A DNA stretch of 64,000 nucleotides. It comes from Streptomyces sp. NBC_01788. Its GTDB lineage: Bacteria; Actinomycetota; Actinomycetes; Streptomycetales; Streptomycetaceae. The stretch lies in assembly GCF_035917575.1 (NCBI RefSeq), contig NZ_CP109090.1, positions 2,356,001 to 2,420,000 on the forward strand. The letters run 5' to 3'. The translations under genes and the position numbers were made by a program. Positions 57,605-64,000 of the stretch are shown here, one piece after another. Numbering within the stretch: position 1 is the first letter of the stretch; every line of letters starts with the position of its first letter. The notes under the pieces were generated by a model. That model ran no database searches, was not told the origin of the DNA, and was given only the letters and a program-made list of their open reading frames with translations.

Positions 57605-59143
57605 GTGACTGCTCTCACTCTCAGCACCACCGCGGCGCCCGGCCTGGAGGCCGACGCGATCGTCGTCGGTGTCGCCAAGGACTCCGGATCACAGTCCGGG
57701 GACCTGGTCGTAGCCCCGGGCGCCGAGGCCGTCGTCGAGGCCTACGACGGCAAGCTCGCCGACGTCCTGGGCACCCTCGGCGCCTCCGGTGCCGAGGGCG
57801 AGGTGACCAAGCTGCCCGCGCCGTCCGGCTTCAAGGCCCCGCTCGTGCTCGCGGTGGGCCTCGGCCCCCGCCCCGAGAAGGACTCCGGCTACGACGCCGA
57901 GGCGCTGCGCCGGGCCGCCGGTGCCGCCGCCCGTGCGCTCGCGGGGACGGAGAAGGCCGGCTTCGCGCTGCCGGTGGCGGACGCCGCCGCTGCCGCCGCG
58001 ATCGGCGAGGGCGCACTGCTCGGCGCGTACTCCTTCGACGCCTACAAGGAGAACGGCAAGGACGCCGGGGCCCGCAACGGCAAGGCCCCGCTCGGCGAGG
58101 CCGTGCTGCTCGGCGGCGCGTCCGACGACAAGGCGTTCAAGGCGGCCGTCGAGCGCGCCACCGCCCTGTCCGAGGAGCTCAACCGCGCCCGCGACCTGAT
58201 CAACATCCCGCCGAACGACCTGAACCCGGCCGCCTTCGCCGCCGTCGCCGAGGAGGCGGCCAAGGAGCACGGCCTGAAGGTGCAGGTGCTCGACGAGAAG
58301 GCGCTCGCCGAGGGCGGCTACGGCGGCATCCTGGGCGTCGGCTCCGGCTCGGCGTCGGCCCCGCGGCTGGTCAAGCTGTCGTACACCAGCCCCAAGGCGA
58401 AGAAGCACCTGGCCCTGGTCGGCAAGGGCATCACCTACGACTCGGGCGGCATCTCGCTCAAGCCGGCCGGCCACAACGAGACGATGAAGTGCGACATGAG
58501 CGGTGCCGCCGCCGTGTTCGCCGCCGTCGTCGCCGCCGCGCGGCTCGGCCTGGAGGTCAACGTGACCGGCTGGCTGGCGCTGGCCGAGAACATGCCCTCC
58601 GGCTCCGCCACCCGCCCCGGCGACGTGCTGCGCATGTACAGCGGCAAGACGGTCGAGGTGCTCAACACCGACGCCGAGGGCCGGCTCGTCCTCGCGGACG
58701 CGCTGTGGGCCGCCTCGCAGGAGAACCCGGACGCGATCATCGACGTGGCCACGCTGACCGGCGCGATGGTGCTGGCGCTCGGCAGCCGCACCTTCGGGAT
58801 CATGGCGAACGACGACGCGTTCCGCTCCGCCATCCACGAGGCCGCGGAGGAGGTCGGCGAGGAGGCGTGGCCCATGCCCCTGCCGGAGCACCTGCGCAAG
58901 GGGATGGACTCCCCCACCGCCGACCTGGCCAACATGGGCGAGCGCATGGGCGGCGGTCTTGTCGCCGGTCTGTTCCTGCGCGAGTTCGTCGGCGAGGGCA
59001 TCACGTGGGCGCACCTCGACATCGCGGGCCCGGCCTTCAACGAGAGCGCTCCGTTCGGCTACACGCCGAAGGGCGGCACCGGGTCGGCGGTCCGGACGCT
59101 GGTGCGTCTCGCCGAACTCGCCGCCGCCGGCGACCTCGGCTGA
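57605..59143 (+). CDS. pepA: Leucyl aminopeptidase (M17 cytosol aminopeptidase)
   Basis: 512 residues from GTG 57605, which gives the usual TALTLSTTAAPGLEADAIVVG start; an ATG at 57524 is in frame but leads with non-conserved residues. N-terminal macro-like domain to about 180, then the catalytic domain with two-zinc motifs: KGITYDSGGISLKP (Lys, Asp), MKCDMSGAAAV, NTDAEGRLVLADAL (signature, Asp and Glu) and ITWAHLDIAGPAF. Releases N-terminal amino acids in the cytoplasm. M. tuberculosis pepB (Rv2213) lies at the matching place before the E2 gene. Confidence 0.96.
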   Translation: MTALTLSTTAAPGLEADAIVVGVAKDSGSQSGDLVVAPGAEAVVEAYDGKLADVLGTLGASGAEGEVTKLPAPSGFKAPLVLAVGLGPRPEKDSGYDAEALRRAAGAAARALAGTEKAGFALPVADAAAAAAIGEGALLGAYSFDAYKENGKDAGARNGKAPLGEAVLLGGASDDKAFKAAVERATALSEELNRARDLINIPPNDLNPAAFAAVAEEAAKEHGLKVQVLDEKALAEGGYGGILGVGSGSASAPRLVKLSYTSPKAKKHLALVGKGITYDSGGISLKPAGHNETMKCDMSGAAAVFAAVVAAARLGLEVNVTGWLALAENMPSGSATRPGDVLRMYSGKTVEVLNTDAEGRLVLADALWAASQENPDAIIDVATLTGAMVLALGSRTFGIMANDDAFRSAIHEAAEEVGEEAWPMPLPEHLRKGMDSPTADLANMGERMGGGLVAGLFLREFVGEGITWAHLDIAGPAFNESAPFGYTPKGGTGSAVRTLVRLAELAAAGDLG

Positions 59144-59202
59144 GTCAGCCCTCGCCTGAGTCAGGCCGCAGCCGAGTCAGACCTCGGCTGAGCCGGATTC
59201 AC

Positions 59203-59232
59203 GGCCGTCGTCCGGTCCGCCGGACGACGGCC
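59203..59232 (+). terminator. Terminator after pepA
   Basis: Perfect 13-base stem GGCCGTCGTCCGG / CCGGACGACGGCC with a TCCG loop, 60 bases beyond the pepA stop. Just before it are degenerate repeats of CTCGGCTGAGTCAG (59133-59195). The rest of the 350-base gap to lpdA holds no other gene. Confidence 0.75.
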
Positions 59233-59493
59233 CTGCCGTGTGGGCGCCTGCCGCGCCCGCGCGGCGCGGCCGTGACCGCGCCCCTCCTCCTCGGCCGGCG
59301 GTCCCCCCGGAGGCTTGTGGACGTGGCCTGTATCACACTCCAGCCCCGCGTCTCGTTCACTCCCGACAAGTGCGAAGATGGGCGTCGGCAGGACAGGGCC
59401 CCCACCGAAGGGCCGAAACTCAAGCGGCCGGACACCAGCCGCCAGCCGGTCACCGACGACCGGCGTACGGCGCACATGCATGGAGGACGTGAC

Positions 59494-60882
59494 GTGGCGA
59501 ACGACGCCAGCACCGTTTTCGACCTAGTGATCCTCGGCGGTGGCAGCGGTGGTTACGCCGCGGCCCTGCGCGGGGCGCAGCTGGGTCTGGACGTCGCCCT
59601 GATCGAGAAGGACAAGGTCGGCGGTACCTGCCTGCACCGGGGTTGCATCCCCACCAAGGCCCTGCTGCACGCCGGTGAGATCGCCGACCAGGCCCGCGAG
59701 AGCGAGCAGTTCGGTGTGAAGGCCAGCTTCGAGGGCATCGACGTGCCCGCCGTCCACAAGTACAAGGACGACGTCATCTCGGGCCTGTACAAAGGCCTGC
59801 AGGGGCTCATCGCCTCCCGCAAGGTGACCTACATCGAGGGCGAGGGACGGCTGTCCTCCCCGACCTCCGTCGACGTCAACGGGCAGCGGGTCCAGGGCCG
59901 CCACGTCCTCCTGGCGACCGGTTCCGTGCCGAAGTCCCTGCCGGGCCTGCAGATCGACGGCAACCGCATCATCTCCTCCGACCACGCCCTCGTCCTGGAC
60001 CGCGTGCCGAAGTCCGCGATCATCCTGGGCGGCGGTGTCATCGGCGTCGAGTTCGCGTCCGCGTGGAAGTCCTTCGGCACCGACGTCACGATCGTCGAGG
60101 GCCTGAAGCACCTCGTCCCGGTCGAGGACGAGAACTCCTCGAAGCTGCTGGAGCGCGCCTTCCGCAAGCGCGGGATCAAGTTCAACCTGGGCACCTTCTT
60201 CCAGAAGGCCGAGTACACCCAGGACGGCGTCAAGGTCACCCTGGCCGACGGCAAGGAGTTCGAGGCCGAGGTCCTGCTCGTCGCCATCGGCCGCGGCCCG
60301 GTCTCCCAGGGCCTGGGCTACGAGGAGGCCGGGGTCGCCATGGACCGCGGCTACGTCCTCGTCGACGAGTACATGCGCACCAACGTCCCGACCATCTCCG
60401 CCGTCGGTGACCTGGTCCCGACGCTCCAGCTCGCGCACGTCGGCTTCGCCGAGGGCATCCTGGTGGCGGAGCGTCTGGCCGGTCTGAAGACCGTTCCGAT
60501 CGACTACGACGGTGTTCCGCGGGTGACGTACTGTCACCCGGAGGTCGCCTCCGTCGGCATCACCGAGGCCAAGGCCAAGGAGATCTACGGCGCGGACAAG
60601 GTCGTCGCCCTGAAGTACAACCTGGCGGGCAACGGCAAGAGCAAGATCCTCAAGACCGCGGGCGAGATCAAGCTCGTCCAGGTCAAGGACGGTGCCGTGG
60701 TCGGCGTCCACATGGTCGGCGACCGCATGGGCGAGCAGGTCGGCGAGGCCCAGCTGATCTACAACTGGGAGGCGCTGCCGGCCGAGGTGGCCCAGCTCAT
60801 CCACGCCCACCCGACCCAGAACGAGGCGCTCGGCGAGGCCCACCTGGCCCTGGCCGGCAAGCCGCTGCACTCCCACGACTGA
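59494..60882 (+). CDS. lpdA: Dihydrolipoyl dehydrogenase (E3)
   Basis: 462 residues from GTG 59494 with GGAGG seven bases upstream. Reoxidises the dihydrolipoyl groups of the 2-oxoacid dehydrogenase complexes, making NADH. FAD site [20 protein letters not shown], redox disulfide [19 protein letters not shown] site [15 protein letters not shown], second FAD motif [17 protein letters not shown] and C-terminal active His in [14 protein letters not shown]. All expected residues are present. It is followed 62 bases later by sucB, so the two are likely one operon. Confidence 0.97.
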   Translation: MANDASTVFDLVILGGGSGGYAAALRGAQLGLDVALIEKDKVGGTCLHRGCIPTKALLHAGEIADQARESEQFGVKASFEGIDVPAVHKYKDDVISGLYKGLQGLIASRKVTYIEGEGRLSSPTSVDVNGQRVQGRHVLLATGSVPKSLPGLQIDGNRIISSDHALVLDRVPKSAIILGGGVIGVEFASAWKSFGTDVTIVEGLKHLVPVEDENSSKLLERAFRKRGIKFNLGTFFQKAEYTQDGVKVTLADGKEFEAEVLLVAIGRGPVSQGLGYEEAGVAMDRGYVLVDEYMRTNVPTISAVGDLVPTLQLAHVGFAEGILVAERLAGLKTVPIDYDGVPRVTYCHPEVASVGITEAKAKEIYGADKVVALKYNLAGNGKSKILKTAGEIKLVQVKDGAVVGVHMVGDRMGEQVGEAQLIYNWEALPAEVAQLIHAHPTQNEALGEAHLALAGKPLHSHD

Positions 60883-60944
60883 CGCCTCACGTCATCGGGC
60901 GCGACGACACAGACTTCCGTAATTCGTTAGGAGCAACCGAAACC

Positions 60945-62759
60945 ATGGCGGTTTCCGTAACCCTTCCGGCGCTCGGCGAGAGCGTCACCGAGGGCACTGT
61001 CACCCGCTGGCTGAAGGCCGAGGGCGAGCGCGTCGAGGCCGACGAGCCGCTGCTCGAGGTCTCGACCGACAAGGTCGACACCGAGATCCCCTCGCCCGCC
61101 GCCGGCGTGCTGGCCTCCATCAAGGTCGCCGAGGACGAGACCGTCGAGGTCGGCGCCGAGCTGGCCGTCATCGACGACGGCTCCGGCGCCCCCGTGGCGG
61201 CCCCCGCCCCGGCCGCCGCCGAGGCTCCGGCCCCCGCCGCCGAGCCCGCCCCGGCCCCGGTGGCCGAGGCCCCGGCCGCCCCCGCCCCCACCCCCGCCGC
61301 TGCGGCCGCCCCCGCGGGCGCCGGCGCCTCCGGCACGGACGTGGTCCTGCCCGCTCTCGGTGAGTCCGTCACCGAGGGCACCGTCACCCGCTGGCTGAAG
61401 TCGGTCGGCGACTCCGTCGAGGCCGACGAGCCGCTGCTCGAGGTCTCCACGGACAAGGTCGACACCGAGATCCCGGCGCCCACCTCCGGTGTGCTCCTGG
61501 AGATCGTCGTCGGCGAGGACGAGACCGCCGAGGTCGGCGCCAAGCTCGCCGTCATCGGCGCTCCCGGCGCCGCTCCGGCTCCCGCCGCGGCCCCGGCCGC
61601 CCCGGCCCCGGCTGCCGCCCCGGCTCCGGCTCCGGCCGCTGCTCCGGCACCGGCCCCCGCGGCTCCGGCAGCCCCGGCCGCTCCGGCAGCCCCGGCCGCT
61701 CCGGCAGCCCCCGCCGCTCCGGCTCCGGCTCCGGCCGCCGCCAAGCCCGCGGCACCGGCTCCCGCGCCGGCCGCGCCCGCCCCGGTCACCCCGGCCCCGG
61801 CTGCCGCTCCGGCCGCCGCCCAGCCGACCGACGAGGGCGCGTACGTGACCCCGCTGGTGCGCAAGCTCGCCGCCGAGAACGGCGTCGACCTGGCCGCCGT
61901 CAAGGGCACCGGCGTCGGCGGACGCATCCGCAAGCAGGACGTGCTCGCCGCGGCCGAGGCCGCGAAGGCCGCCGCCCCGGCAGCGGCCGCTCCGGCCGCC
62001 GCACCCGCGAAGAAGGCCCCCGTCCTGGAGGTCTCCCCGCTGCGCGGCCAGACCGTGAAGATGCCGCGGATCCGCAAGGTCATCGGCGACAACATGGTCA
62101 AGGCGCTGCACGAGCAGGCCCAGCTGTCCTCGGTGGTCGAGGTCGACGTGACCCGCCTGATGCGCCTGCGCGCCCAGGCCAAGGACTCGTTCGCGGCACG
62201 CGAGGGCGTCAAGCTCTCCCCGATGCCGTTCTTCGTCAAGGCCGCCGCCCAGGCGCTGAAGGCCCACCCGGTCATCAACGCCAAGATCAACGAGGCCGAG
62301 GGGACCATCACCTACTTCGACACCGAGAACGTCGGTATCGCGGTGGACTCCGAGAAGGGCCTGATGACCCCGGTCATCAAGAACGCCGGTGACCTCAACG
62401 TCGCCGGTATCGCCAAGGCCACCGCCGACCTGGCGGGCAAGGTCCGGGCCAGCAAGATCACTCCGGACGAGCTGTCCGGTGCGACCTTCACCATCAGCAA
62501 CACCGGTTCGCGCGGCGCGCTGTTCGACACGATCATCGTGCCGCCGGGTCAGGTCGCGATCCTCGGCATCGGCGCCACCGTCAAGCGCCCGGCCGTCATC
62601 GAGACCGAGGAGGGAACGGTCATCGGCGTCCGCGACATGACGTACCTGACCCTCTCCTACGACCACCGCCTGGTGGACGGCGCCGACGCCGCCCGCTACC
62701 TGACGGCGGTCAAGGCGATCCTGGAGGCCGGCGCGTTCGAGGTCGAGCTCGGACTCTGA
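60945..62759 (+). CDS. sucB: Dihydrolipoamide acyltransferase (E2) with two lipoyl domains
   Basis: 604 residues; TAGGAGC is ten bases upstream of the ATG. Two lipoyl domains (about 1-78 and 128-204), each with lipoylated Lys in [11 protein letters not shown]; two Ala/Pro-rich flexible linkers, the second about 85 residues of AP repeats; an E3-binding domain at about 300-337 ([31 protein letters not shown]); and the catalytic core from about 370 with [16 protein letters not shown] holding the catalytic His and Asp. Annotated as succinyltransferase in Streptomyces, but aceE lies next to it, and in actinobacteria this E2 serves pyruvate dehydrogenase. Confidence 0.95.
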   Translation: MAVSVTLPALGESVTEGTVTRWLKAEGERVEADEPLLEVSTDKVDTEIPSPAAGVLASIKVAEDETVEVGAELAVIDDGSGAPVAAPAPAAAEAPAPAAEPAPAPVAEAPAAPAPTPAAAAAPAGAGASGTDVVLPALGESVTEGTVTRWLKSVGDSVEADEPLLEVSTDKVDTEIPAPTSGVLLEIVVGEDETAEVGAKLAVIGAPGAAPAPAAAPAAPAPAAAPAPAPAAAPAPAPAAPAAPAAPAAPAAPAAPAAPAPAPAAAKPAAPAPAPAAPAPVTPAPAAAPAAAQPTDEGAYVTPLVRKLAAENGVDLAAVKGTGVGGRIRKQDVLAAAEAAKAAAPAAAAPAAAPAKKAPVLEVSPLRGQTVKMPRIRKVIGDNMVKALHEQAQLSSVVEVDVTRLMRLRAQAKDSFAAREGVKLSPMPFFVKAAAQALKAHPVINAKINEAEGTITYFDTENVGIAVDSEKGLMTPVIKNAGDLNVAGIAKATADLAGKVRASKITPDELSGATFTISNTGSRGALFDTIIVPPGQVAILGIGATVKRPAVIETEEGTVIGVRDMTYLTLSYDHRLVDGADAARYLTAVKAILEAGAFEVELGL

Positions 62760-62786
62760 CCCCACCACCAGGGATCCAGCACCACG

Positions 62787-62820
62787 ACGCCCCCGTCCGG
62801 AACCTTCCGGGCGGGGGCGT
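62787..62820 (+). terminator. Terminator after sucB
   Basis: Stem ACGCCCCCGTCCGGA / TCCGGGCGGGGGCGT, 15 pairs with one G-U pair, four-base loop, 28 bases after the stop codon. Confidence 0.8.
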
Positions 62821-62976
62821 CGCGTTTGCCGTTTCTTGGCCATGACGGGGTGTAAGTCTCGTCTCACCTGCACGAAAGCGCCCGTATGCGCCCTACCGCG
62901 AGACGCCGACGGCCGTATTGTCTAAACGTCGAACGCCCCCCGGGGGCCCGTGGGTCCCCCCTTGAAGGAGCCCTCC

Positions 62977-63600
62977 ATGACCGCGCCCGTCGTCCACTCG
63001 CTGCGCGAACAGATCCGCGAGCACATCGTGGAGGGGATCGTCAGCGGGCGCTGGAAGCCGGGCGAGCGGATCGTGGAGCGTCGGATCGCCACCGAGCTGG
63101 AGGTCAGCCAGACGCCGGTGCGGGAGGCGCTGCGCGAGCTGGAGTCGCTGCGGCTGATCGAGTCGGCGCCGAACAAGGGCGTGCGGGTGCGCAACCTGAC
63201 CGCAGCCGACCTGGAGGAGAGCTACCCGGTCCGGGCCGGCCTTGAGGCCATCGCGGCGGAGCTGGCGGCCGAGCGGCTGGCGGCCGACTGCTCGGCCCTC
63301 GAACCGCACGTGGCGGCGCTCTACGAGGCCGACCTCAGGTCCGACGGCACCGGCCAGGTGCGGCACACGGTGGCCTTCCACCGCGAGCTGGTCCGCGCGG
63401 CCGGCAACTCGGTGCTGCTGCACACCTGGGAGGGCCTGGGCATCGAGGTGTTCACCGCGCTGTCGATCCGCTGGCTGGGGACGGTCCAGCAGTCGTACGC
63501 GGAGGAGCACGAGGAGCTGGTGCAGGCGTTCAAGCGGCGGGATCCGCGGATCGCCGACCTGGTCAAGTCACACGTTCTCGGCTGCGCGCCGCGACCGTGA
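62977..63600 (+). CDS. GntR-family regulator, FCD (FadR-type) subfamily
   Basis: 207 residues from ATG 62977, preceded by GAAGGAG at seven bases. Winged helix at 5-75: SLREQIREHIVEGIVSGRWK, GERIVERRIATELEVSQTPV, REALRELESLRLIE; then an all-helical FCD ligand domain with RAGLEAIAAELAAER, TVAFHRELVRAAGN (metal-binding His) and EEHEELVQAFKRRDP. Such regulators respond to organic acids like pyruvate, lactate or glycolate. The palindrome on the aceE promoter just downstream is a candidate target. The C-terminus is a little short for the family and may be diverged. Confidence 0.92.
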   Translation: MTAPVVHSLREQIREHIVEGIVSGRWKPGERIVERRIATELEVSQTPVREALRELESLRLIESAPNKGVRVRNLTAADLEESYPVRAGLEAIAAELAAERLAADCSALEPHVAALYEADLRSDGTGQVRHTVAFHRELVRAAGNSVLLHTWEGLGIEVFTALSIRWLGTVQQSYAEEHEELVQAFKRRDPRIADLVKSHVLGCAPRP

Positions 63601-63631
63601 GGCAGTCGAGCACCTGTACGCTCACCTGGGA

Positions 63632-63707
63632 AAACCCTTCGAAAATGCGGCACCGCGTGCCCGTTTCGAAGGCACCGGGTGCCGACTTTCTCGAAATCGA
63701 AGGGTTT
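63632..63707. repeat. Inverted repeat region with TTCGAA motifs between gntR and aceE
   Basis: AAACCCTTCGA (63632-63642) and TCGAAGGGTTT (63697-63707) are perfect 11-base inverted repeats. Between them are TTTCGAAGG (63664) and a perfect hairpin GGCACC-G-GGTGCC (63671-63683). It may be the gntR terminator or part of the aceE control region. Confidence 0.5.
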
Positions 63708-63721
63708 CACCCGGGAAATCT

Positions 63722-63751
63722 TTGATCGATCATCGATCAGGGGGTTACAGT
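63722..63751 (+). promoter_or_regulatory. Predicted aceE promoter with overlapping 17-bp palindromic operator
   Basis: TTGATC (63722-63727), 18-base spacer, TACAGT (63746-63751) fits the vegetative promoter pattern. The palindrome TGATCGA-TCA-TCGATCA (63723-63739) lies over the -35 and spacer, the classic place for a repressor. The A+T-rich odd-spaced dyad resembles GntR/FCD sites, and a GntR/FCD gene is next door. Confidence 0.6.
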
Positions 63752-63859
63752 CACCGCTGGGCTTCCACCAGAGCCTCACGCCCTGTCCTGCCAAAGACCT
63801 AGGGCACCCCCGAACCCTTACCGATGAGGGAACCCCCTTCGACTGAGGAAGGCGGCGAC

Positions 63860-64000
63860 ATGACCGACCCCAACGCCATCCAGCCGAGCGAGCTCGACCA
63901 GCTCCCGGACCGCGACCCCGAGGAGACCGCCGAATGGCAGGCCTCCCTGGACGCCGTCACCCAGGCGGCCGGGCCGCACCGTGCCGCGTATCTGATGCGC
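63860..64000 (+). CDS. aceE: Pyruvate dehydrogenase E1 component, 5' end
   Basis: First 47 codons only, running off the window. ATG 63860 has GAGGAAGG seven bases upstream. The peptide TDPNAIQPSELDQLPDRDPE, then ETAEWQASLDAVTQAAGPHR, AAYLMR matches the N-terminus of homodimeric (AceE-type) pyruvate dehydrogenase E1, which starts with the acidic segment DRDPEETAEWxxSLD. Thiamine-diphosphate motifs lie beyond the window. Placement after lpdA, sucB and the GntR regulator supports the call. A leader of about 100 bases is expected from the promoter above. Confidence 0.88.
   Translation, partial: MTDPNAIQPSELDQLPDRDPEETAEWQASLDAVTQAAGPHRAAYLMR

Noticed and set aside
61560..61830. CRISPR-like or minisatellite array inside sucB
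   Set aside because: The repeats encode an Ala/Pro flexible linker between E2 domains, normal for lipoyl-bearing E2 proteins.
1..64000. tRNA, rRNA, prophage, biosynthetic gene cluster or defence island
   Set aside because: No cloverleaf, rRNA sequence, integrase, capsid, PKS/NRPS or defence motif was recognised; base composition is uniform apart from short regulatory gaps.

Overview
The window is core chromosome of a Streptomyces or a very close relative. Evidence for this is the very high G+C with third-position bias, many GTG and some TTG starts, and a gene order I recognise from the S. coelicolor glkA to aceE region. The same families (ArsA-like ATPase, SRPBCC protein, acyl-CoA ligase, PimB-type mannosyltransferase, NlpC/P60 hydrolase, trpD, the bc1-aa3 respiratory genes, adenosine kinase, erpA-type protein, cobT/cobS, leucyl aminopeptidase, E2 acyltransferase) also lie together in Mycobacterium tuberculosis around Rv2184c to Rv2215, so this is an old actinobacterial block and not an island. 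I see no prophage, transposase gene, CRISPR array, tRNA or rRNA.

Layout. 1-6.4 kb: end of an esterase, a Pro-rich membrane protein, then a minus-strand group with a nuclease/phosphatase-fold protein, the ROK glucokinase glkA, the SCO2127-like protein, a degenerate ArsA-like ATPase, an SRPBCC protein and a metallophosphoesterase. 6.6-16.6 kb: cell-envelope lipid and wall genes (acyl-CoA ligase, pimB-like and GT87 mannosyltransferases, a lipoprotein metalloprotease, two NlpC/P60 hydrolases, a NYN nuclease, a zinc-ribbon protein), with a 180-bp inverted repeat at 8.4 kb. 16.7-20.7 kb: rhomboid protease, Lrp-type RAM protein, a SufS-like desulfurase under a SAM-IV riboswitch, and trpD. 20.8-30.2 kb: the terminal respiratory chain, ctaE-qcrC-qcrA-qcrB and ctaC-ctaD-ctaF, separated by an atypical receiver protein and an L,D-transpeptidase. 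30.5-37.9 kb: a desulfurase-TusA fusion, adenosine kinase, a large repeat-rich membrane protein, erpA and nadA. 38-47.6 kb: RND pump plus two-component system, pspA-pspAA, a DUF3043 protein, a methyltransferase and a secreted HtrA-type protease. 47.6-59.1 kb: cobalamin lower-ligand assembly genes cobU, cobT and cobS, interleaved with a methyltransferase, an MprF-like membrane acyltransferase, two membrane proteins, a GH114 lipoprotein and pepA. 59.5-64 kb: lpdA, sucB, a GntR/FCD regulator and the start of aceE, which together make the pyruvate dehydrogenase complex.

Working together: qcr and cta proteins form the III2-IV2 supercomplex; lpdA-sucB-aceE feed acetyl-CoA into the TCA cycle; nadA, the two desulfurases and erpA serve NAD and Fe-S supply. 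The most interesting non-genic signals are the SAM-IV riboswitch with a six-codon upstream ORF, a palindromic operator lying on the predicted aceE promoter, a large mobile-looking inverted repeat, a possible leader peptide before the MprF-like gene, and one gene whose frame stays open across almost the whole antisense of its convergent neighbour. No clearly new biological system is evident; most genes are housekeeping.
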